A DNA stretch of 64,000 nucleotides, from the NCBI GenBank assembly GCA_024234395.1, contig JACKOH010000002.1:186001-250000 (forward strand). The letters are read 5' to 3'. A program made the translations under genes and the position numbers. Numbering within the stretch: the stretch's first letter is position 1; every line of letters starts with the position of its first letter. Source of the DNA: Pseudomonadales bacterium. Lineage in GTDB: Bacteria; Pseudomonadota; Gammaproteobacteria; Pseudomonadales; Pseudohongiellaceae. Under the pieces are notes generated by a model. The model had not been told where the DNA came from, did no database searches, and worked only from the letters and a program-made list of their open reading frames with translations. This document shows positions 8,194 through 17,580 of the stretch, piece by piece.

Positions 8194-9726
8194 TTATTGA
8201 AAACGGCGAATATCGGACTGGATATCGGCCAGGTTACGAGCCCAGGGTTTCAGTTCCTGTAATGCCGGCGGCAATTTCGCAATGGCATCGCGGGCAGCAT
8301 CCCGATCGGGGAATTCACCATATACCACGACATACCAGGGGCGTTCCTGATAGCGGGATTCAAAGTAGGTCAACTGATTGGCATCAGCCTGGCCGGCAAT
8401 GAAATTCCTGACGCTGGACTCTGAATGAGACCCCAGCAATTGCAGTGTGTAACTGTCCGCGGGCCATGACAGTAGCGCCTTGACCGCAGTGGATGACGGC
8501 TCCTTATTGCGTGGTGTGACCGTAACGGCGTTAGCGCCGCTGCTTTCCGTATCGATACCAGGCCGGCGGTTAACAGGCGATCCTGAACTGACGCCGGTTG
8601 TCGCTGTGGCCACCACGTCAGAGCTTGTGCTGCTGTCGGATGCGGTGGGCGCCGCCCTGGCAGACCTGCTGTCAGCCGGCCTGGCGGCGGCAGACTCCAC
8701 ACTTTCCGGGTCGGCCCCGAGACCCGCTGAAGCAGTTCCGGAAGGCGCGGAAACATTGACTGCCAACGGCACCCTGACCCGTTGCCGGTCCGGACTGTCC
8801 CCCTGCTCAATCGGTGACAAAGCGGCAACCGGTGGGGTGCCACCCGATTCCATACTGCTCTCGCCGGCGTCTCTGCCAAGGGAGAAAAACAGGATCAGCA
8901 CCACCGCCCCGAACACGGCGCTGGCAGCAACCAGATGGCGTTCGAAAAAGCCCAGTTCGGGTTGTCCCTGCGGCTCCGCGACAGCACTTTCAAGCTGCTC
9001 ACTTGCCAGCGCATTGATAGCACCCGGCATGCCACGGGCCCGGCTATTGATGAAGGCCAGGGCCTCACGCGCCAGCGGCAGCCGCCCACTGAAGCCGGCG
9101 CATTCCAGCTTGAACTGCAGATAGGCTGCCGTCTCGCCGGTGTCCAGCGGTTCCAGCTGCAGCACCTGCAGCGCCTCAGGAACAATTTTCTCCATACTGT
9201 CCAGTAACATGGCTTCGCCGAACAGTACCGCCCTGATGCCGTCTTCGCCAAGTTGGGAGCTGTCCGCCTGCCGTTGCACCAGATCCAGCAGACAGGTCAG
9301 GGCTTCCTCACCCAGTTCGTGGGCATCGTCCACCAGTAATTGCAAGGTCCGGGAACGGGCCTGCAGCGAATCTGCATACTGATCCAGTTGCCCGAGCAGG
9401 TCCCCGGCACTGGCATCTGCATCGGTGCTGAGACCCAATTCGGCGCAGATCGATTCCAGAAACTGTTCGGCACTCATGAACAGAGTAGCCTGCACCGGCA
9501 CCGGCACGAACTCGCTTTCCAGGCTCAGGGACAACCAGTGTAAGAGCGTCGACTTGCCGGCACCCAGCGGACCGGTTACCACCGCCAGGTCGGAATGGTA
9601 GGAACACAGTTCGATCAGCTGATCCAGCAGTTCCTGGCGTCCGCCACCGGGAAAGAAATGCCCGCTCTGACTGTCCGGTTCGAAGGGGTTGAAGTCTAGC
9701 TTCAGATGCGCGAAAAAATCTGCCAT
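8194..9726 (-). CDS. damX: DamX-like AAA ATPase / SPOR domain protein
   Basis: A 510-residue inner-membrane protein that should localise to the division septum. Residues 1-255 form an AAA-type ATPase with Walker A GPLGAGKST (52-60) and Walker B LQLLVDDAHEL near 130. One transmembrane helix (AASAVFGAVVLILFFSLG) follows at about 263-282. A long Ala/Ser/Pro-rich low-complexity linker leads to a C-terminal SPOR domain (YTLQLLGSHSESSVRNFI to the end), which binds denuded peptidoglycan glycan. The aroK-aroB-damX order is conserved in gammaproteobacteria and supports the name. Unlike the short E. coli DamX N-terminus, the full ATPase domain is retained here, as in Pseudomonas and Vibrio homologues. 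Confidence 0.9.
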   Translation of the reverse strand: MADFFAHLKLDFNPFEPDSQSGHFFPGGGRQELLDQLIELCSYHSDLAVVTGPLGAGKSTLLHWLSLSLESEFVPVPVQATLFMSAEQFLESICAELGLSTDADASAGDLLGQLDQYADSLQARSRTLQLLVDDAHELGEEALTCLLDLVQRQADSSQLGEDGIRAVLFGEAMLLDSMEKIVPEALQVLQLEPLDTGETAAYLQFKLECAGFSGRLPLAREALAFINSRARGMPGAINALASEQLESAVAEPQGQPELGFFERHLVAASAVFGAVVLILFFSLGRDAGESSMESGGTPPVAALSPIEQGDSPDRQRVRVPLAVNVSAPSGTASAGLGADPESVESAAARPADSRSARAAPTASDSSTSSDVVATATTGVSSGSPVNRRPGIDTESSGANAVTVTPRNKEPSSTAVKALLSWPADSYTLQLLGSHSESSVRNFIAGQADANQLTYFESRYQERPWYVVVYGEFPDRDAARDAIAKLPPALQELKPWARNLADIQSDIRRFQ

Positions 9727-9787
9727 AACCTTGCTGAGAGGGTTCCTTACCCGCTGAAACTGGTATTCCGGCAGTACCCGGGTCGGA

Positions 9788-10879
9788 TCAGGGTTCGCAG
9801 AGCGCGTTACAGGCCTGCAGTGTCTGTCCCAGCAATGCAGGCTCGACCTCGCTGGAAACGATTGCCTTGCCTATCCCCTGCAACAGGACAAAATTGATGC
9901 GGCCCGCACGGGCCTTTTTATCCGACAGCATGATATCGAGATACTGCTGTTCTTCTATATCGGCCGGTGGCGCCACTGGTAAACCGAAATCCCGAATTAT
10001 TTTTTTGATGCGATACGCATCGGCCGCTGACAGCCAGCCCAACCGCATGGACAGGTCGCTGGCCATGACCATGCCGGCTGCCACGGCCTCACCATGCAGC
10101 CAGTTGCCATAGCCCATAGCGGTTTCAATGGCGTGCCCAAAGGTGTGGCCAAGGTTCAGCCAGGCCCGGATGCCGCCTTCCCGTTCGTCCTTGGCCACGA
10201 TTTCCGCTTTCTGCTGACAACTCACCCGGATTGCCTCGCTCAGCAGGCCGGGATCCCGATCCAGCAGGCGCGGGCGATTCAGTTCCAGCCAGTCGAGGAA
10301 TTCCGCCTGATTGATCAGCGCGTACTTAATCACCTCGGCCAGCCCCGCTTTCAACTCCCGCTCGGGAAGACTCCCGAGCACGTCTGTGTCGGCGATAACG
10401 CAGCGGGGTTGATAGAACGCCCCGATCATGTTTTTTCCCAGCGGGTGATTGACTCCGGTCTTCCCTCCCACCGACGAATCAACCTGGGCCAGGAGCGTGG
10501 TGGGGAACTGAATGAAATTGACACCGCGCAGGAAAGTTGCCGCGGCAAACCCGGTAATGTCACCGATCACGCCGCCGCCCAGCGCGATCAGGGTGGTATT
10601 CCGGTCAAACTTGTCGGCCAGCAGGCGGTCATAAATGGTGCTGACCGTGTGCAGGGTCTTGTATTTTTCCCCGTCCGGCAGAATCAGCGTGTCACTGCTG
10701 GCGGACAGACTGCTGACCCGTTCCAGGTACAGGGGGGCCAGCGTTTCATTGGTCACCACCAGCGTGCGGCCCTGTTGTAGAAACGGAGCCAGCAGTTCAC
10801 TCCTGTTCAGCAACCCGGGGCCGATGTGGATCGGATAACTGCGCGTGCCCAGATCAACCGTTACTGTCTGCGTGGTCAA
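9788..10879 (-). CDS. aroB: 3-dehydroquinate synthase
   Basis: Second step of the shikimate pathway: converts DAHP to 3-dehydroquinate using NAD and a divalent metal. Motifs seen are the glycine-rich NAD loop GGGVIGDITGFAAATFLRG, the substrate stretch GGKTGVNHPLGKN, and metal ligands in AEVIKYALI, LNLGHTFGHAIE and WLHGEAVAAGM. At 363 residues the length is standard. The start ATG overlaps the aroK stop by 4 bp, so the two are translationally coupled in one operon with damX. Confidence 0.97.
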   Translation of the reverse strand: MTTQTVTVDLGTRSYPIHIGPGLLNRSELLAPFLQQGRTLVVTNETLAPLYLERVSSLSASSDTLILPDGEKYKTLHTVSTIYDRLLADKFDRNTTLIALGGGVIGDITGFAAATFLRGVNFIQFPTTLLAQVDSSVGGKTGVNHPLGKNMIGAFYQPRCVIADTDVLGSLPERELKAGLAEVIKYALINQAEFLDWLELNRPRLLDRDPGLLSEAIRVSCQQKAEIVAKDEREGGIRAWLNLGHTFGHAIETAMGYGNWLHGEAVAAGMVMASDLSMRLGWLSAADAYRIKKIIRDFGLPVAPPADIEEQQYLDIMLSDKKARAGRINFVLLQGIGKAIVSSEVEPALLGQTLQACNALCEP

Positions 10880-11445
10880 TGCTCTCCTCCTGGTGACTCA
10901 ACGGGGTTCGATTCCTGCACTTCGGCTCGGTACTTCTCCAGGCGCCGGATGATTTCCTGGCCCACCATTTTCGGGCTGCGCCGGTTGGTATCCACGACGA
11001 TGTCGGCGGTTTCCCGATACAGGGGTTCACGAATTTTCATCAGCTCGGCAATGCGTGCGGCCGGATTTTCGGTCTGCAGCAACGGCCGGTTGCGATCGCG
11101 ACTGGTACGCTCCAGCTGCTGCGAGAGAGAGGCGCGCAGATACACCACGAAACCGTGCTCCCTGAGATTGTCCCGATTGGCAGCCGCCAGCACCGAACCG
11201 CCACCGGTGGCCAGGACTATGCCCCGACGGGTGGTAAGCTCGGCGATCATTTTTGCTTCCCGCAGGCGGAATCCCGCCTCGCCTTCGACGTCGAAAATCC
11301 AGGGGATGTCGGCACCGGTGGATTCCTCAATTTCCCGATCGGAGTCGACAAACTGCATCTGCAAATGATCGGCCAGTACCCTGCCGATGGTGGTTTTGCC
11401 AACACCCATGGGGCCAATCAGGAATATGTTGTCGGTGGGCTTCAT
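10876..11445 (-). CDS. aroK: Shikimate kinase
   Basis: Phosphorylates shikimate at O3. The nucleoside-kinase fold shows the P-loop GPMGVGKTT (about residues 11-19), the shikimate-binding DSDREIEE, the GGGSV loop and the LID arginines in RDRNRPLLQTEN. The length of 189 is slightly longer than E. coli AroK at both ends. It is first in the aroK-aroB-damX operon and lies downstream of the pil operon, as in most gammaproteobacteria. The 367 bp between it and pilQ contains the pil terminator and should hold its promoter. Confidence 0.96.
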   Translation of the reverse strand: MKPTDNIFLIGPMGVGKTTIGRVLADHLQMQFVDSDREIEESTGADIPWIFDVEGEAGFRLREAKMIAELTTRRGIVLATGGGSVLAAANRDNLREHGFVVYLRASLSQQLERTSRDRNRPLLQTENPAARIAELMKIREPLYRETADIVVDTNRRSPKMVGQEIIRRLEKYRAEVQESNPVESPGGEH

Positions 11446-11812
11446 TCAGGGTAATGAGGGTCGCGTGCCTACGGGAGGCGCCATTGTACTCTGTTAGGCA
11501 AATGAGGCCAGTCATAGCTGGCGACCGGGGCGGCACTGGCTTTTCCCAGCCTTTATCGCCAGCCAACGGCGCCACCGCCGTCGGTGCGCACCAGAACGCG
11601 TTCTGACCGACAAGCAGCGATTAAAGTAAGCGATTACTTACGAGCTAAGCAAGGTATTCTATTGCTGTCGTACTTATCCTCGATATCGCTGGCAACGACC
11701 CGCCCGGACGATCCCGGGCCGTGATCAGCCACCCCACAAAAAAGCCCGCACTGTGCAACAGTGCGGGCCGTGGGTGGCTCGGAGCCGGCAAGCCCCGTTA
11801 CGGGGGTCGGCC
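11446..11812. other. Intergenic region between pilQ and aroK
   Basis: No gene was found. It contains the terminator of the pil operon at 11738-11768 and a small perfect dyad AAGTAA-GCGA-TTACTT at 11624-11639 that might be an operator for aroK. No convincing promoter match was found. Confidence 0.6.
11738..11768 (-). terminator. Rho-independent terminator of the pilMNOPQ operon
   Basis: A perfect 11-bp stem (GCCCGCACTGT with ACAGTGCGGGC) around a 3-nt loop. On the minus strand it is followed by six T residues. It lies 45 bp after the pilQ stop. Confidence 0.92.
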
Positions 11813-14137
11813 TCAGAGCACATTCAGTTCCGAAATCACCTTCGGAGTGATGAAGATCAACAGCTCGGTGCGCCGGCTTTCGTTTTCGGTGCGCTTGAAG
11901 AGCTTACCCAGGTAAGGGACATCCCCCAGCACCGGAGTCTTGGTCTCCAGAGTGGTGGTCTCTTCGCGGAACACGCCGCCGAGGACTATGGTTTCGCCAT
12001 TGTCCACCAGAACACTGGTTTCCACCGAGTTGGTGTTGATGGCGGGTACCACACTGGAACCCGGTGCCACCGAATCCTGATTGATGATCAGTTGCATGAT
12101 GATGCGCCCATCGGGAGTGATCTGCGGAGTCACTTCCAGTGACAGCACCGCCTCCTGGAATTCCACCGTGGAGCCACCGGCGGTGCCGCCGGCCTGAGCC
12201 TGGTAGGGAATCAGCACACCGGAGCGGATCAACGCAGTCACCTTATCCTGGGTGGTCACCTTGGGTCGGGCAATCACTTCGCCGTTACCACTGCTTTCCA
12301 GGGCCGAAAGTTCCAGTTCGATAAGCCCGCTGTTACCGGTAAAACCGATTGAAAACGACGAGGCTTCCTCTTCCTGGGACCCCAGGTCGATAGCCAGGGC
12401 ATCGGGGAATGTCACCCCGCCGACCGGAATCGGAACTGCGGCAATGGCGGCCTGGACCAGGGCCGGAATAAGGCTCGGGTCGGTGCCGGATTCCAGCGCA
12501 TCCAGCCTGGCCTGTTCACCGGCCAGCACCGCCTGCTGGGTGGCCAGTTCCCGGGCTACCCGGTTGTTGTTCTGCTCGACAGTGGAGTTGAGCGAGCCGC
12601 CGTAGCGGAAGTTGTCGTGACCGCCGGTCTGACCGGCACCACCCCAGCGGACCCCCAGGTCGCGGCCGAAGTCGGTGGACACGTTGACGATCCTGGCCTC
12701 GATCAGTACCTGACGGACCGGCACGTCGAGTTGGGTCACCAGGTTTCTGACTTCTTCCAGCTTTTCCTCAACGTCGCGCACGATAATAATATTGGTGCGG
12801 GAGTCGACCGTGGCCGTGCCACGGGAGGACAGAATGCCGTTCCCGCTGGCTTCCAGGGTGTTGGGTCCGGCCCCTTCGGATCCGGGATTGACCGGCGCCG
12901 GTGCGGCGCGTCCCTGTCCCTGGGCATTGCCGGTTCCCAGCAGCAGTGACAGGATATCACTGGCGTTGGCGTAATTGATCTGCACGAATTCGGTATACAG
13001 CGGCGCCAGTGCCTGAGCCGCCAGATTTGCCTCCAGCTCGGCCCGTTCCTGGGCCGCGATGTCTTCAGCCGGGGCCACATAAAGAACATTGCCTACCAGT
13101 CTTTTATCCAGATTACCGGCCCGCAGTACCAGGTCCAGAGCCTGATCCCAGGGCACGTTGTTCAGCTGCAGGGTCACGGTGCCTTCCACGGCCGGAGCCA
13201 CCAGGTTGAAATCGTATTCATCCGCAAGGATCTGCAGGGCAGCATGGATTTCCACATCCTGCAGGCTCAGGGAGCTGATCTCACCGTTATAGGCATCGGT
13301 GGGATCTTCGTCGCTGGCGGTGACGGGTGGCGGCTGCACGCTGATGGTGTACTGCCGCCCGGTCTGGTAGGCCACGTATTCGTAGTTACCGTCCACGTCC
13401 ACAACCACGGTGGCGTCACCGTCTTCGCCAAGCACATCGACGGTCGATACCGGGGTGGCGAAATCGGTGACGTCGAAGCGTCGATTCAGGCGTTCCGGTA
13501 CAGCAGTGTCACTGAACTCAACGAACACGCGGGCGCCGATCTGTTCGATACTGCCGACAATCCGGTCGCTGGACAGCATGACCACCACCTGCCCCTCATT
13601 GCCTTCACCGCGACGGAAACTGACATCGGTGATCGACTGGGCGGCAGAGGAGGCCGCTGCGCCAGCGGCGCGTTGAGTGCTTGCCGCAGCAACTCCCGCT
13701 GCTGAATCGGCACCAACGGTAAGGACGATATTATTGCCTACCCTCCGGGAATCGTAGTTCACCAGCCGGTTGAGATTGACAATCAAGCGGGTGCGGGTGC
13801 CATCATCGAGAACAATGACACTGTCGGCGTTGTTGGATTCGATATCGTAGCGCTGCTGGGACAGTCCACTGGCGACCCCCGGCAGGTCGATTGAAATTCG
13901 CGCCGGATTATCCAGAACAAAGCCGTCGGGTTGCGGGGGCGCCCCATCAAAACCCAGACGAATTTCCACACTGTCTTCCGCCAGACTGGCAAACCCGATG
14001 CTCTCCAGGCGCACATTCTGTTGTGCACCAGCCATTCCTGAAACAAGCAAGGCTGCCAGAAGTAAAGCGAAGCGCTTAATACACATAGTCAATCCATCCC
14101 ATGTTGCGTGCTGATTTGGCGTAACGATCGCGGACAT
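11813..14137 (-). CDS. pilQ: Type IV pilus secretin PilQ
   Basis: Outer-membrane secretin through which the type IV pilus passes. A signal peptide (KRFALLLAALLVSGMAGA) is followed by AMIN-type domains (VEIRLGFDGAPPQPDGF; the second near residue 165), secretin N domains (LQDVEIHAALQILADEYDFNLV, NVPWDQALDLVLRAGNLDKR) and the secretin core (VLIEARIVNV, LSLEVTPQITPDGRIIMQL, GETIVLGGVFREE). A Gly/Pro/Ser-rich insert lies near residues 400-430. A Gln/Glu/Ala-rich, coiled-coil-like insert of about 60 residues lies near 515-575. ATG at 14137 has a strong GGGAGG site; ATG at 14086 would give a more compact signal peptide and is the alternative. It is last in the pil operon, before a strong terminator. 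Confidence 0.95.
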   Translation of the reverse strand: MSAIVTPNQHATWDGLTMCIKRFALLLAALLVSGMAGAQQNVRLESIGFASLAEDSVEIRLGFDGAPPQPDGFVLDNPARISIDLPGVASGLSQQRYDIESNNADSVIVLDDGTRTRLIVNLNRLVNYDSRRVGNNIVLTVGADSAAGVAAASTQRAAGAAASSAAQSITDVSFRRGEGNEGQVVVMLSSDRIVGSIEQIGARVFVEFSDTAVPERLNRRFDVTDFATPVSTVDVLGEDGDATVVVDVDGNYEYVAYQTGRQYTISVQPPPVTASDEDPTDAYNGEISSLSLQDVEIHAALQILADEYDFNLVAPAVEGTVTLQLNNVPWDQALDLVLRAGNLDKRLVGNVLYVAPAEDIAAQERAELEANLAAQALAPLYTEFVQINYANASDILSLLLGTGNAQGQGRAAPAPVNPGSEGAGPNTLEASGNGILSSRGTATVDSRTNIIIVRDVEEKLEEVRNLVTQLDVPVRQVLIEARIVNVSTDFGRDLGVRWGGAGQTGGHDNFRYGGSLNSTVEQNNNRVARELATQQAVLAGEQARLDALESGTDPSLIPALVQAAIAAVPIPVGGVTFPDALAIDLGSQEEEASSFSIGFTGNSGLIELELSALESSGNGEVIARPKVTTQDKVTALIRSGVLIPYQAQAGGTAGGSTVEFQEAVLSLEVTPQITPDGRIIMQLIINQDSVAPGSSVVPAINTNSVETSVLVDNGETIVLGGVFREETTTLETKTPVLGDVPYLGKLFKRTENESRRTELLIFITPKVISELNVL

Positions 14138-14161
14138 AGCATCCTGCCTCCCTGTCCTTTC

Positions 14162-14686
14162 TTACCTGACCAGAGTCAGGGATTGAGGTCTTTCCATCCA
14201 GCCCCCACTGCCGCTGGGAACTATCTCCACGATGTCCAGCTGTGTTGCAGATATGGACACTACCCGACCGAAATTCCGGCCCAGGTAATTGCCACGCAGA
14301 ACCCGGTGCACCTCGCCCAGGCCGTTTTCGACCAGGGCGACGTAATGACCATTTCTTTCTACCATCCCTACCATAGCTAATTCGGCTATTGCGAAGCTTT
14401 CAAGAGGTTCTTTTACTCGGTCCAGATCAGGTTTCACATTCTGAGAGGCCGACATACCCTCCTGCAGGTTGATTCTGATGGGGATATCGAACGGACTGCG
14501 AAATCCTGCAGCACTGTAAGTGAAAGCTTCGTATTCCTTGAATTCAGGAACCGGCTCGATCTCGCCGCCGGGCCGGCCACGCACCTCGGTGGTGAACCGC
14601 TGCAGATCGGAGAAATCGTTGGTCGGCGTACAGGCTGCCATCAGCAGCAGGACAGGAACGGTACAAATTGATTTGATTCGTTTCAT
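14162..14686 (-). CDS. pilP: Type IV pilus lipoprotein PilP
   Basis: An inner-membrane lipoprotein that links the PilN/PilO complex to the secretin PilQ. The N-terminus is a lipoprotein signal with lipobox LMAAC (Cys at about residue 19). The body has the PilP pattern: FTYSAAGFRSPFDIPIR, then LESFAIAELAMVGMVERNGHYVALVENGLGEVHRVLRGNYLG and a C-terminal beta-rich homology-region fold ending near RPQSLTLV. At 174 residues it is typical. It lies 24 bp upstream of pilQ in the five-gene operon. Confidence 0.94.
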   Translation of the reverse strand: MKRIKSICTVPVLLLMAACTPTNDFSDLQRFTTEVRGRPGGEIEPVPEFKEYEAFTYSAAGFRSPFDIPIRINLQEGMSASQNVKPDLDRVKEPLESFAIAELAMVGMVERNGHYVALVENGLGEVHRVLRGNYLGRNFGRVVSISATQLDIVEIVPSGSGGWMERPQSLTLVR

Positions 14687-14699
14687 AGGTCAGACCATC

Positions 14700-15329
14700 T
14701 CAAAGAGTCGTTAACTCGTTTTCTTCTTCTCGGTAGCGGTAGGTTTTAGCGGTAATGTTCATGTTCAGGAACACATTGTCCTGCCTGACAATCTCGAAAT
14801 CGTGCAGGGTCACGATGCGTGGCAGCGAAGCCACACCACTGACGAAGGTGGCAAAATCGTGATAGCTGCCGGTAACCTCGATCTCGATAGGCAGTTCGAT
14901 ATAGATCTCCTGGGTAACCTCGTCCGATAGCTCGATGTTGGCGAATTCCAGTCCGCTTCCCAGCCCGGTATCGGTGACATCGTCGACCAGGCCCGGCACT
15001 TCGGTTTCACTGGGCAGCTGCCGCAGCAGATCGGAGAACGCGGCTTCCATCTCCACGGTCTGGGCCCGGTATTCATCCAGGTTCGCAGCCAGGAACGCCT
15101 TCTGTTCGAAACTCTGGCGCAGGTTGGTTTCTTCAGCCTGCTGACGCAGCAGGTCTTCGCGTAAATTCTTGACGTGCAGAAAATAACCGGCCGACAGGCA
15201 GCCGCCGATTACCAGCAGGGTCAATACGAACTTGACCGGTGCCGGCCAGACTCCGACGCTGTCGAAATCGGTCAGGTCGGCAATATCAAAGTTGCGCAGA
15301 TCGTCAATGGCTTTCTTGAATCCGGACAT
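14700..15329 (-). CDS. pilO: Type IV pilus inner-membrane protein PilO
   Basis: A bitopic inner-membrane protein that pairs with PilN. A single membrane segment (FVLTLLVIGGCLSAGYFL, about residues 30-50) is followed by a coiled coil (LREDLLRQQAEETNLRQSFEQKAF) and a ferredoxin-like periplasmic fold (GLEFANIELSDEV, IEVTGSYHDFATFVSGVASLPRIVTLHDF). ATG at 15329 is chosen: AGGG lies 9 bp upstream and it leaves a 10-bp gap after pilN. An in-frame ATG at 15362 would overlap pilN by 23 bp. Confidence 0.94.
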   Translation of the reverse strand: MSGFKKAIDDLRNFDIADLTDFDSVGVWPAPVKFVLTLLVIGGCLSAGYFLHVKNLREDLLRQQAEETNLRQSFEQKAFLAANLDEYRAQTVEMEAAFSDLLRQLPSETEVPGLVDDVTDTGLGSGLEFANIELSDEVTQEIYIELPIEIEVTGSYHDFATFVSGVASLPRIVTLHDFEIVRQDNVFLNMNITAKTYRYREEENELTTL

Positions 15330-15339
15330 AGTTGAAACC

Positions 15340-15924
15340 CTACTCTGAAAGGTCTGTCTCATCCTGGTCGCTGGGAGTAACCAGGGTCAGGTTGAGATTG
15401 AATCGGTTGGCGGCGGTGTCATCGAACGCTTCTTCCTTGTCCGCAGCCGAAATAATCCGCAGGTTGGGAGAAGTGAACCAGTCGGAGCCGTCCAGTCTGC
15501 GCATCAGCGTGGTCAGCTGACTGTAGCTCTCAGCCACGCCGACGATCTTCATTGATTCGCCGTTGCGCTCCAAGGTCTCGAAATAAACCCCGTCCGGCAG
15601 CGTCTTCACCAGTTCATCGAACACCCTGACGATAACCGGCCGGGAACCCTGCAGGTTCTGGATTACCGACATCCGATCCTGAATTTCCCGCTTCTGCTGC
15701 TGCAGTTTGCTGATCTCCGCGACCTGGTCTTCCAGGATGCGGATTTCGCTCATCAGGTACTCGTTCCGGGCGGTCTGATTCACCATCGCACCGCGCACAT
15801 AGCGGTCGGCGGCCAGAACCACAGCACCGGATGCCAACAGCACCACGACCATCAGCACCAGAAATTTTTTCTTGCGTTCTTCCCGCAGCGTTTCACGCCA
15901 GGGGAGTAGGTTGATTTGTGCCAT
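15340..15924 (-). CDS. pilN: Type IV pilus inner-membrane protein PilN
   Basis: The N-terminus MAQINLLPWRE is the PilM-binding motif, conserved across PilN proteins. A membrane helix (FLVLMVVVLLASGAVVLAA, residues 20-40) leads to a coiled coil (about 55-95) and a ferredoxin-like periplasmic domain (VIVRVFDELVKTLPDGVYFETLERNG). At 194 residues it is of usual length. Its first base is shared with the last base of the pilM stop codon, indicating coupling. Confidence 0.95.
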   Translation of the reverse strand: MAQINLLPWRETLREERKKKFLVLMVVVLLASGAVVLAADRYVRGAMVNQTARNEYLMSEIRILEDQVAEISKLQQQKREIQDRMSVIQNLQGSRPVIVRVFDELVKTLPDGVYFETLERNGESMKIVGVAESYSQLTTLMRRLDGSDWFTSPNLRIISAADKEEAFDDTAANRFNLNLTLVTPSDQDETDLSE

Positions 15925-16994
15925 CAGTTCGCCCCTCGCATTGCCAGACCCGTGGCGATCAATAGTGCCGGAGCATCGTTGCGCAACAGGGTCTTGTTAA
16001 CCTTGGATCCTACCTGCAGGTCCCGAAACGGATTGGCCACCAGCACTGAAGTGGAAAGGTGCTCCTGAACCAGCTCATCCAGTCCCGGAATCGCGGCGAC
16101 ACCGCCGGCCAGCACGATGTGGTCCACTTCGTTGTAGTGACTGGAGGAAAAGAAGAACTGCAGAGTCTGGCTGACCTGCTGGACTACAGAATCCTTGAAT
16201 GGCAGCAGCAGCTCAACCTCGTACTCCTCGGGTAATCCGCCCCGCTTGATAGCCACTTCCGCCTCCGCGGCAGTGAGTCCGAAGCGACGGATCACGTCGT
16301 CAACCAGTTGATTACCGCCGAACATCTGCTCGCGGGTATAGATGGTGCGTCCATCCATCATCACGTTCAGCGTGGTCATGGTGGAACCGATGTCGATGAT
16401 GGCCGCAGTCTGACTTTCCTCGGCCTCGATCTGCTCACTGAGCAGGCTGAAGGCGCGTTCTATGGCATAAGCCTCGATATCCACAACCCGGGTTTCCAAG
16501 CCGCCGATTTCCAGGGCCATCACGCGGGAGTCGACGTTTTCCTTGCGGCAGGCTGCCAACAGCACTTCCACCAGGTCCTCGCTGCGTTCGGACAGGTCCT
16601 GGCGCTCGAAATCGATCGCCACTTCGTCCAGCGGGTAGGGAATATACTGGTCGGCTTCAACGATAATCTGGTTTTCCAGTTCCGCATCACTCAGCGCCGC
16701 ATTCATCTCGATAGTCTTGGTGATTACCGCCGATCCGGCTACCGCCACCGCGGCATCCTTGATGGACGGTTTCATCACGCTGACGGCTCCGGCGATTGCC
16801 TCACCGACCGCATTGATATCGCTGATATTCTTTTCCACCACCGACTGAGCCGGCAGTGGCCGAATCACGTAGTTGTCGAGCTTGTAGCGTCCGCCACTGT
16901 TACTCAACTTGACGATCTTCACCGAGGACGAACTGATATCCACGCCCAGCAGTGAGTTGGATTTACGCCCGAAATTTCTGAATTTATCTAGCAC
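15924..16994 (-). CDS. pilM: Type IV pilus assembly ATPase-like protein PilM
   Basis: An actin-like cytoplasmic protein (FtsA/PilM family, 356 residues) that binds the PilN N-terminus and anchors the alignment complex. Actin-fold phosphate loops are visible: LLGVDISSSSVKIVKL (about 16-31), AAIIDIGSTMTTLNVM and HIVLAGGVAAIPGL. It is first in the pilMNOPQ operon and divergent from ponA, the arrangement seen throughout gammaproteobacteria. Confidence 0.96.
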   Translation of the reverse strand: MLDKFRNFGRKSNSLLGVDISSSSVKIVKLSNSGGRYKLDNYVIRPLPAQSVVEKNISDINAVGEAIAGAVSVMKPSIKDAAVAVAGSAVITKTIEMNAALSDAELENQIIVEADQYIPYPLDEVAIDFERQDLSERSEDLVEVLLAACRKENVDSRVMALEIGGLETRVVDIEAYAIERAFSLLSEQIEAEESQTAAIIDIGSTMTTLNVMMDGRTIYTREQMFGGNQLVDDVIRRFGLTAAEAEVAIKRGGLPEEYEVELLLPFKDSVVQQVSQTLQFFFSSSHYNEVDHIVLAGGVAAIPGLDELVQEHLSTSVLVANPFRDLQVGSKVNKTLLRNDAPALLIATGLAMRGAN

Positions 16995-17580
16995 CTGACA
17001 ATTCCTGAAGTTGGCTGTTCTAAGGTTCTGGTTCGTCCTGCGATTACGGTTCCGGCAACGGTCTGACTCCGGTGGCGGAACATCGGCTCATTTCTGTCTG
17101 TGTCCCGGTCAGCGACTGCGAAACAGTTCCCGGGTCAGCCGGTCTTCTAAAAACTAGGTCAGGGATTCAGAAAATTCCACAAATCCCACCAAACTATCGG
17201 CGCCAAATGAATTTATTAGAGTTTTCAATCAATTATATTGCTTTCGACAGATCTGACCTGGAGTGAAATCATCGCGTATGTAAGTTGCTATTTCTATGAA
17301 TCCCGTCACGGTTACAGGGGCATGAAGGGGGCGAATCATCAACTGCCGTCACACTTTGCGAAGTCAGCCTCATCCGGGAGCGGCAGTCGCCTGCGACCGG
17401 CATGGCCACCCCGGTGTCGACCCGATGCCAACCGCAACGGGGATTTCCGCGGTACAGGGTGTATACTTGTGGCTTCGGTGAGCGATGCCGCCTGTTCACC
17501 TGAAATTCCCTGAGCAGCTGGCGGCCAGCAGCCCTTCGGCGGTGCAACAGGGCTAACCGCGACCCCGGATTCGAACAACC
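16995..17580. other. Divergent intergenic region pilM / ponA
   Basis: This 586-bp gap has no believable gene; the part around 17190-17260 is AT-rich against a GC-rich background and is the likely promoter zone. A minus-strand TATAAT (17232-17237) could be a -10 for pilM, but the -35 region at 17-bp spacing matches poorly. Confidence 0.5.

Noticed and set aside
17238..17513. A 91-codon frame in the pilM/ponA gap
   Set aside because: No ribosome site, unusual composition and no resemblance to known proteins; it is probably chance.
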